Shown here: positions 57,513-64,000 of the stretch, piece after piece
Layout of the letters: the number at the start of each line of letters is the position of its first letter
Numbering within the stretch: position 1 is the first letter of the stretch
Origin: Peribacillus faecalis
Lineage (GTDB): Bacteria > Bacillota > Bacilli > Bacillales > DSM-1321
Direction: 5' to 3'
Length of the DNA stretch: 64,000 nt
NCBI RefSeq assembly: GCF_014712675.1
Contig: NZ_JACXSI010000015.1
Span: forward strand, 1 to 64,000
Translations under genes and position numbers: made by a program
The notes under the pieces: model-generated
The model's input: only the letters and a program-made list of their open reading frames with translations
Databases searched by the model: none
Told to the model about the DNA's origin: nothing

Positions 57513-57979
57513 TTACTCTCCCTCTCTTCCTGGATTTATCAAAATTCCGATATCAGACAAAAATTTTCTCACAAACTACAAAACTATTTTTTTACTATTA
57601 TCTATATCGACTGATATGTACATGCCTTTAGAATTGTTAAAACCCAAAAGAAGACATAATATTAAAAATATAATTGGCATTCTGATTCGATTAACTCTCA
57701 GACTTTCTATTTATTTAGTTAAAGATAATAAGCATGAAAGCTCCAATAAATTTCATTATATGCTAAATTCCTACAAATTTCACTTTTTATTCAAAATGAT
57801 GCTACTTATTGTTGAAAACTGAAATAAGTTGTCGATTTCTGGCGTTCATACAATCATTCGATCAAAACAAGTTTCAAATACTACTTCTCTAGCCTATCCC
57901 GTTGCCTAAGGAAGTGGTTAAACTCTTAGATTATTCATTTTGTTTCACCATGCAAAAACGCCCTAAAATTCACTCCAAT
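57513..57979. other. Intergenic region, no gene recognised
   Basis: This A/T-rich stretch lies between the autolysin start and the end of the ABC-F pseudogene. No clear ribosome binding site with an open frame, and no hairpin of note, was found. Promoter-like A/T-rich hexamers for the autolysin are possible but not distinct. Confidence 0.5.
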
Positions 57980-59221
57980 TCATCTATAAATTCGCAACAA
58001 AATGAAAAGAGGACGCCCATTTACGTCCTCTTCTCTAAACTGCTCAATTACTAAGTCGAAGCAGTTTTGTTTCTCTCTTGCCCATTCATAAGGACCATTA
58101 TGGACATATACCTGACCATCTTTGATCCAAACTGTTTTCGCAAAAAGCTTCTGCAGAAAATAACGGTCATAACTGATGGCTATAATCATCCCATCGACCT
58201 TCTCAAGCGTTTCCTCCATCACTTCTCTCGATTCAATGTCCAGATGATTTGTCGGTTCATCAAGCACCAGCAAATTGCAGTTTTACTGCATTAACTGCGT
58301 AAGACGCAGACGCATTTTTTTGCCGCCGCTTAAATCTTTTACCTTTTTAAACACATTATGACCATAAAACAAAAACTGAGCCAACACGTGACGGGCCTCA
58401 CCTTCAGTTATAGACAAATTCTCGCGAAACGCATCAATTAATTGCATTGTCGGATTAACGTATCGAATTGCTGAGCTAATAACCGATTTCTACATTGCTG
58501 CCTATTCGCGCTTCTCCGCAAACTGGCTTTAGCTGCTGCAGCATAATTTTTAGCAAAGTTGATCTCCCGGTTCCATTATTGCCGACGATCACTAACCGAT
58601 CTTTCCAAAAGACTGTCAAATTCACACCCATGAACAACACGTCATCACTAAAGCCATACGTGACTTCTTGCAAAGAAATAACTTCTTTGCCGCTCTGGTC
58701 TTTTGATTCAAACTGGAGGTTCATCTTCTTTTCTGTTGTCGGTTTCGAAACTAGCTCCATACGGGCAAGCATTTTTTCCATCACTTTTGCTTTACGGTAA
58801 AGGTCCAGATTCGGTGGCGATGCCTCGTTTGCCCATTGACGCAATCACCGAATCGCTTCTTTTATTTTCTTAATTTTCTCTTGCAGCTCTCCATATTTAT
58901 TCACATCTGCTGCTCCATTGCTTTAATTTTATTTTGCATATGGGTAAGTTCCTGAAACGCTAAGCGCAGCACATCATTCACCATTAAGCCCGGATAATCA
59001 GGTATTTGCGCTAAATAGCCGACCGTACTACCTTTTGTTTTAATGATTCTGCCTTCATCAGGCTGTTCAATATTCGCCAAAAGTTTGAAAAGAGTTGTTT
59101 TTCCACTTCCGTTCCATCCTACTGATGCGACATGCTCTCCTGCCTGCACTTCCATTGTCAAATGATCAAAAATGATGTTGCCGCCAACAGCTTTTTTAAT
59201 ATTTTCAGCTTTAATTTGCAT
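57980..59221 (-). pseudogene. ABC-F family ATPase pseudogene (ribosomal-protection-like)
   Basis: The normal ATG at 59221 (GGAGG 8 bases upstream) begins an ABC-F protein, and pieces appear in order. They are the first ATPase domain with Walker A GWNGSGKTT; the second with GNNGTGRSTLLKIM; the signature LSGGKKMRLRLTQLMQ; and LLVLDEPTNHLDIESREVMEE. Together the pieces span less than one complete ABC-F protein, with part of the first ATPase domain missing. The frame is broken by a shift near 58905, an in-frame stop near 58848, a shift near 58478 and a stop near 58287. ABC-F proteins act at the ribosome, some giving antibiotic resistance. This copy cannot make a complete protein. Confidence 0.88.
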
Positions 59222-59464
59222 TCTATTTTCCTCCATGCATGCAGCTGAAAAACAAAAAGACTACCCATTAACTTTAAAGATATATTAGATATAGGGGTAA
59301 GGATGGTAAGGAAAGATATTCCTACTGTCCTTTTTTATGTATAAGTACAGATTATTTATATATAGTAATCTAAGTTAATATATCCCCCTCGCTATTTATT
59401 CTGAATATTGAGATTAAAGGTTTACAATTAATTTCATGTGAAATTATACTACTAAATTCAAGCA
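59222..59464. other. Gap between ABC-F pseudogene and tmRNA
   Basis: A/T-rich stretch with the tmRNA terminator at its right end. No further gene is seen. Confidence 0.5.
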
Positions 59465-59497
59465 CAAAAAAACCACCAAACAGTTATGTATGGTGGA
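59465..59497 (-). terminator. Terminator of ssrA
   Basis: On the minus strand ccacca (including the tmRNA 3' end) can pair with tggtgg and is followed by seven T. Confidence 0.7.
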
Positions 59498-59852
59498 GAC
59501 GGTGGGAGTCGAACCCACGTCCAAAGATATTGCCACTTAAGCTTCTACGAGTGTAGTCGATTTATTAGCATTTCGCGAATGCTTCGGCCAATCGACAGGC
59601 TTCCGCATTGCTAGTCTGATTACTCTCTTCCTTTTCCCTCAGACGGCGAGATCCGGCGTAGTCCACTAAGAGTGAGTCCCTTACCCTACCACATGGACGA
59701 TGGAGGGAGGAACAGCTTATCGACTGTTATTAAGCAGCGAAAGCTAGGTTGTTGTTTTGTTTGCCAGTTATTGGCTTGTGCGTTTTAACGAGGCCGACCC
59801 CTCGACTCGCAACTTAAGCTCAAACTACCCCTGTCGAATCCGTAACGTCCCC
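59491..59852 (-). ncRNA. ssrA: tmRNA (ssrA)
   Basis: Minus-strand 5' end GGGGACG pairs with CGTCTCC before the ACCA 3' end (7 bp, one G-U). It opens GGGGACGTTACGGATTCGAC and contains the T-loop segment GGTTCGAC near the 3' end. The tag frame (59730-59765) reads GKQNNNLAFAA before a TAA, so the full tag is AGKQNNNLAFAA with the tRNA alanine. The length is about 362 nucleotides. It sits next to smpB, its protein partner, as in B. subtilis. Confidence 0.96.
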
Positions 59853-59987
59853 ATGATAAAAAGGAACGAACGAAAATGAATAGCAAGCTCGAGATGCTCT
59901 ATTCAATTGTCATTCTGTAATAGCATTATATCACATGCAGAGAGAAATGCAATTGTCAGATGCTGCATCCTTTGCCAGCTGGCACCC

Positions 59988-60452
59988 TTACTTCTGACGA
60001 TCGCGGAAAGCGCGTTCGATATCACGTTTTGCCTCTTTCTTCTTCAAGTCCTCACGCTTGTCATATTGCTTCTTACCTTTACCGACACCTAGCAATACTT
60101 TCGCAAAACCATTTTTCAAATATACCTTTAATGGTACAAGCGTATAGCCTGTCTCTTTTGTGATACCGATCAATTTGCTGATTTCACGTTTGTGTAACAA
60201 CAGCTTTCGTGTACGAAGCGGATCGTGGTTATAACGATTGCCTTGTTCATAAGGGCTAACATGCATATTGTATAAATACACTTCACCGTTTTGGATACGG
60301 GCGTGCGCATCCTTTAAATTCAAGCGGGAAGCGCGGATTGATTTAATTTCAGTTCCTTGTAGCACAATACCTGCTTCGTATGTTTCTTCGATGAAATAGT
60401 CATGGTATGCTTTTTTGTTTTGCGCAACCTGTTTACCCATGCCTTTTGCCAT
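59988..60452 (-). CDS. smpB: SsrA-binding protein SmpB
   Basis: The 154-residue SmpB binds tmRNA for trans-translation. Family sequence runs throughout ([50 protein letters not shown]) and ends with the basic tail needed for ribosome decoding ([19 protein letters not shown]). The ATG at 60452 has AGGAGG 6 bases upstream; a longer frame starts before this site. Confidence 0.97.
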   Translation of the reverse strand: MAKGMGKQVAQNKKAYHDYFIEETYEAGIVLQGTEIKSIRASRLNLKDAHARIQNGEVYLYNMHVSPYEQGNRYNHDPLRTRKLLLHKREISKLIGITKETGYTLVPLKVYLKNGFAKVLLGVGKGKKQYDKREDLKKKEAKRDIERAFRDRQK

Positions 60453-60505
60453 GTTTACTCCTCCTTGCATAACCATTCTTGTCTGTTCTTTTATGATAGC
60501 GGAAA

Positions 60506-60528
60506 GAGAGCCTAATTAAAAGGCTCTC
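60506..60528 (-). terminator. Hairpin after rnr
   Basis: A 7-bp stem pairs gagagcc (60506-60512) with ggctctc (60522-60528). It lies just after the RNase R stop and before smpB, with only a short T-run, so it may be a weak terminator or a processing site. Confidence 0.55.
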
Positions 60529-60536
60529 CTTTATAT

Positions 60537-62906
60537 TCATCGTTTTTTCTTGCGTTTGCTTTTCGGTGCATTTTCGAAAAATCCTTTTTTACCTTTGCTT
60601 CCGGACTTCGAACCGCGACGACCTATTTTAGCATCATCAGACTTGGAACCTGGACGTTGTTTACGGCCACTTCCGCTAGCAGAAGATGAAGTGCCTTTTC
60701 CGCCTTTTCGGTCTCTGCTGCCCGCTTTGAACACGCGCATTTCGTTATTTTCACGTCGGCGTGTATTTTTCATGCCGGCAATTTCAAAGTCGATTGCGCG
60801 TTCATCTTTATCCACGTTGATAACTTTTACGCGCACCTCATCACCGATTCGGAATACTTTCGCCGTCCGTTCGCCGACCATAGCTAAATGGCGCTCCTCG
60901 AAACGATAGTAATCGTCATTCATTGCACTGACATGAACTAGGCCTTCAATTGTATTCTCTAACTCAACGAACATACCAAAGTTTGTCACGGAGCTGATAA
61001 TACCGTCGTACTCTTCTCCGACTTTATCAAGCATGAATTCTGTTTTCTTCAGATCATCCGTTTCACGCTCAGCATCTACAGCACGGCGTTCGCGCTTAGA
61101 CGTATGTTCAGCAATTTCCGGCAATAAAATATTCCATTTATCTCTCGTTTCCGGTCTTAAATCTCCTTCAATTAAGTACGTTCTGATTAAACGATGAACA
61201 ATTAAATCTGGATAACGACGGATCGGAGATGTAAAGTGAGTATAAAATTCAGTCGATAATCCGAAGTGGCCTAAGCTTTCCTCATGATACTTCGCTTGTT
61301 GCATCGAGCGAAGCATAACTGTCGAAACAACCATTTCTTCCGGTTTGCCTTCTACCGCTTCAATAATTTCCTGAAGCGCTCTTGGGTGAATCGCATTTGC
61401 TTTTCCTTTTACAACTAATCCGAAGTTCGTAATGAATTCGAAGAAGCGTTGCAGCTTTTCTTCTTTAGGATCTTCGTGAATACGGTAAATGAACGGCACA
61501 TCCATCCAGTGGAAATGCTCAGCAACCGTTTCGTTCGCCACTAGCATGAATTCTTCAATTAGTTTCTCCGCAACAGAACGCTCACGCAAAATAACATCTG
61601 TTGGATGGCCTTCTTCATCAACCAACACTTTTGATTCTTTGAAGTCAAAATCAATCGCTCCACGTTTCATTCGCTTCTCACGCAAAATGCTCGCCAATTT
61701 TTCCATCCGTTCAAACATCGGAACAAGCGGCTCATAATGCTTGCGAAGCTCTTCATCTTGATCGACTAGAATCTTATTCACATCCGAATAGGTCATTCGT
61801 TCTGTCGTTTTAATGACACTTTGGAAAATTTCATGCTTCACAACTTGACCTTCCGCATCAATCTCCATATCGCAAGAAAGCGTCAGACGGTCTACCTTTG
61901 GATTCAACGAGCAAATTCCGTTAGACAAACGATGCGGAATCATCGGAATAACACGGTCCACTAAGTAAACACTTGTGCCTCGATCAAATGCTTCGCGGTC
62001 AATCGGACTGCCTTCCGTCACATAGTGGCTGACATCGGCAATATGAACGCCAAGCTTATAGTTACCGTTCTCAAGCTCGGTAACCGTAACAGCGTCATCC
62101 AAGTCCTTCGCATCCGCTCCATCGATTGTCACAATAACTTGGTCGCGCAAATCGCGACGGTTCTCCAAATCGCTCTCCGCAATTGTTTCCGGTGTTTGCT
62201 GCGCTTGTTCAAGCACCTCTTGCGGGAACTCAAGCGGCAGTCCGTTGCTATGGATGATCGATAGAATATCAACACCAGGGTCATTTTTGTGTCCCAAAAT
62301 TTGAATGACTTCTCCCTCAGCGCTGACACGGCCTTCCGGATAAGCGGTAATTTTCACAACAACTTTATGCCCATCGACCGCCCCCATGCTTGCATTGTTC
62401 GGAATGAAGATGTCATTGGTGATTTTTTTATCATCCGGAATCACAAATCCATAGTGATTGCTCTTCGAATACGTTCCAACTACCTCAGTCAAGCCGCGTT
62501 CAATGATTTTCTCAACTGCTCCTTCACGTCTTGAGCCTGAGCTGACAGAAGAAACACGAACAAGCACAAGGTCGCCATGCATCGCATTCTTCGTTTCATG
62601 CGGCGGGATAAAGATATCATCCATCCCTGGCTCTTCAGGTGTCACAAAGGCAAAACCTTTAGCGTGAGCCGTAAGCTTACCTCGCACTAAGTTCATCTTC
62701 TCTGGCAGTCCGTAACGGTTGTTGCGAGTGCGGATGACGAGACTTTGCTCTTCCATTTGCACAAGTGCTTTTACGAAGCTTTTGAAGTCCGCTGATTCCT
62801 TAATCCCCAGCACTTCCTCAAGCTCCTGCACTGTCATCGGCTTGTACGATTCTTCCTTCATAAATTGCAGCAGCCGATCATAATAATAACGAATATTTTC
62901 ATCCAT
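60537..62906 (-). CDS. rnr: Ribonuclease R
   Basis: The 789-residue 3'-5' exoribonuclease has an N-terminal winged helix, cold-shock domains, a catalytic RNB domain with the metal-binding [14 protein letters not shown] near residue 272, an S1 domain ([21 protein letters not shown] near 630) and a Lys/Ser-rich C-terminal tail. It degrades structured RNA, and with tmRNA/SmpB it removes stalled messages. It is followed by smpB and preceded by est, 31 bases away, in one operon. Confidence 0.97.
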   Translation of the reverse strand: MDENIRYYYDRLLQFMKEESYKPMTVQELEEVLGIKESADFKSFVKALVQMEEQSLVIRTRNNRYGLPEKMNLVRGKLTAHAKGFAFVTPEEPGMDDIFIPPHETKNAMHGDLVLVRVSSVSSGSRREGAVEKIIERGLTEVVGTYSKSNHYGFVIPDDKKITNDIFIPNNASMGAVDGHKVVVKITAYPEGRVSAEGEVIQILGHKNDPGVDILSIIHSNGLPLEFPQEVLEQAQQTPETIAESDLENRRDLRDQVIVTIDGADAKDLDDAVTVTELENGNYKLGVHIADVSHYVTEGSPIDREAFDRGTSVYLVDRVIPMIPHRLSNGICSLNPKVDRLTLSCDMEIDAEGQVVKHEIFQSVIKTTERMTYSDVNKILVDQDEELRKHYEPLVPMFERMEKLASILREKRMKRGAIDFDFKESKVLVDEEGHPTDVILRERSVAEKLIEEFMLVANETVAEHFHWMDVPFIYRIHEDPKEEKLQRFFEFITNFGLVVKGKANAIHPRALQEIIEAVEGKPEEMVVSTVMLRSMQQAKYHEESLGHFGLSTEFYTHFTSPIRRYPDLIVHRLIRTYLIEGDLRPETRDKWNILLPEIAEHTSKRERRAVDAERETDDLKKTEFMLDKVGEEYDGIISSVTNFGMFVELENTIEGLVHVSAMNDDYYRFEERHLAMVGERTAKVFRIGDEVRVKVINVDKDERAIDFEIAGMKNTRRRENNEMRVFKAGSRDRKGGKGTSSSASGSGRKQRPGSKSDDAKIGRRGSKSGSKGKKGFFENAPKSKRKKKR

Positions 62907-62937
62907 TATATAAAACCTCCCTATTCAAGGGTAAAAG

Positions 62938-63678
62938 CTAGTCTTTCCAGTTTAATTGCTCTAAAAAGCGGTGCACATCTTCGTGCAATTGCTGCTTTTC
63001 TTTATCGAGCGTAATAACATGTCCAGATTTCTCATACCATTTCAATTGTTTATTACTTTCTTTAATTTCATTATATATAAATTCTGCACTATCCGGGTTA
63101 ATAACATCATCCTGTCTTGCTTGCACAACGAATGTCGGCGCTTGAATACGCGGAAGAGATTCACTTACACCAGCAACCAGCCCATGCAACGCTTCAAGAG
63201 TCTGCATTGGTTCGAGCCTGTCCATCTCTCGCTCGATCAGCTCTGAATTTTTACCTTCTCGCTTCTTATATTCTCTGGCGTATTTCAAAACACCTTCATT
63301 CATCACATCTGCGCTTTTGAATGACATTGGTGCACACATCGTTATGATGCCCTTAACCGGCAATGTATAACCTGCCTTAAGTGAAAAAACACCGCCAAGC
63401 GACAAACCGGCAACCGCAATTTGCTCGTACCCCTTGCTTCTCAGCAAATCGTATCCCATTAAAACATCCTTCCACCAATCCCGAGGTCCTGTTGTCACCA
63501 GTTCTTCCGGCGGTACTCCATGCCCTTTATAAATCGGCGCATGGCACGTATATCCCTGATCCTGCAAATAGCGTCCTAGCATCCGAACGTCCGACGAGTT
63601 GCCTGTAAAACCGTGCAGTAGCAGTACCGCCCTTTTCCCAGCTTCAAATAAAAATGGCTTTGGTGCGACTATTCTCAT
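62938..63678 (-). CDS. est: Carboxylesterase Est (YvaK/Est30-like)
   Basis: The 246-residue alpha/beta hydrolase has nucleophile Ser in GLSLGG (about residue 94), oxyanion HGFTGN near residue 24 and a C-terminal DDVINPDS Asp and SGHVITLD His. Sequence and the neighbouring rnr gene match the Est30 carboxylesterase of Bacillaceae. It hydrolyses short to medium acyl esters; the physiological substrate is unknown. Confidence 0.92.
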   Translation of the reverse strand: MRIVAPKPFLFEAGKRAVLLLHGFTGNSSDVRMLGRYLQDQGYTCHAPIYKGHGVPPEELVTTGPRDWWKDVLMGYDLLRSKGYEQIAVAGLSLGGVFSLKAGYTLPVKGIITMCAPMSFKSADVMNEGVLKYAREYKKREGKNSELIEREMDRLEPMQTLEALHGLVAGVSESLPRIQAPTFVVQARQDDVINPDSAEFIYNEIKESNKQLKWYEKSGHVITLDKEKQQLHEDVHRFLEQLNWKD

Positions 63679-64000
63679 TATTGACGATCCCCTTTATCCG
63701 TCCTCCGGCACGAAATGTTACCGAATATATATATGTCTTTATTTAAACAAATTTCACACATTTATGCTATGAATACGGCAGGAAATATAATAAATAATAC
63801 AATCGCAGAAATAAATAAAAACTCTTATTAGAACTTTTGTCCTTAAATAAGAGTAAAAAATGTGATGGATTAACGATTGAATCTGTAGCCAATGCACCTT
63901 ATCGTTTCACTAAATGAATAATCAGTGTACTTGCCTATTTTCATCTTCCGTAAGTGATTAATGTGACCATCTATCATTCAGTTGTAAATATTCTTTTCCT
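63679..64000. other. Region upstream of est, right window edge
   Basis: A hairpin, actcttatt paired with aataagagt, lies near 63819-63857 with T-rich sequence on the minus strand; it may end a gene that lies outside the window. No gene is seen inside. Confidence 0.5.

Noticed and set aside
57403-57822. Plus-strand open frame of 139 codons beside the autolysin
   Set aside because: It begins inside the autolysin signal peptide region in antisense and has biased, A/T-driven composition. No start signal is seen.

Overview
The window is a chromosomal segment of a low-GC Gram-positive bacterium of the Bacillaceae. Three things point there: gene order that matches the B. subtilis yun, yur and yus regions (yunC-D-E-F, then sufB-U-S-D-C, metQ-P-N, yusD-E-F, gcvH, yusI, fadE-A-N); the est-rnr-smpB-ssrA block at the right end; and Bacillus-type purine-rich ribosome binding sites, S-box and L-box riboswitches and a FadR operator. 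The genus cannot be fixed from the window alone.

Left part (1-26 kb), nearly all on the minus strand. A group IIC intron enters from the left edge. It sits directly behind the terminator of a lysine-riboswitch-controlled NhaC-family transporter, which is the typical IIC landing site. Next come a decapitated HD-GYP gene, the yun genes, the complete suf operon for Fe-S cluster assembly behind a sigma-A promoter, a small gene that appears to start at ATT, and a 400-base intergenic repeat. The metNPQ methionine importer follows behind a SAM-I riboswitch, with an O-acetylhomoserine sulfhydrylase upstream of it. Then come small yus genes, gcvH and an Spx-like protein. The beta-oxidation operon fadN-fadA-fadE is headed by an 18-bp FadR box.

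Middle part (26-48 kb): rodA; a TetR-MMPL exporter pair with two dyad operators; an ABC exporter with a PadR regulator; a CstR-type persulfide-response cluster (rhodaneses, DsrE and TusA-rhodanese proteins) with four copies of a related operator; a polar amino acid ABC importer; asnB; an AraC-type regulator divergent from a DUF485 plus sodium:solute symporter pair; a zinc/cadmium exporter; a 2-hydroxyacid dehydrogenase; and gapN.

Right part (48-64 kb): two Fluc fluoride channel genes are followed by about 900 bases without a protein gene. That stretch looks like a large structured non-coding RNA with a terminal long-range helix, an internal 10-bp long-range helix, about six degenerate units at roughly 60-base spacing and a terminator. 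It is the best candidate here for an undescribed element. Next is a two-gene unit made of a Ser/Arg/His/Tyr-rich 59-residue peptide and a eukaryotic-like protein kinase, reminiscent of a coat protein and its kinase. Then come a DnaQ-like exonuclease with a DUF294 protein, an ammonium transporter with a GlnR/TnrA box, a decayed chemotaxis receptor, a large SH3b glucosaminidase, an ABC-F pseudogene, and the trans-translation block (tmRNA, SmpB, RNase R) with carboxylesterase Est.
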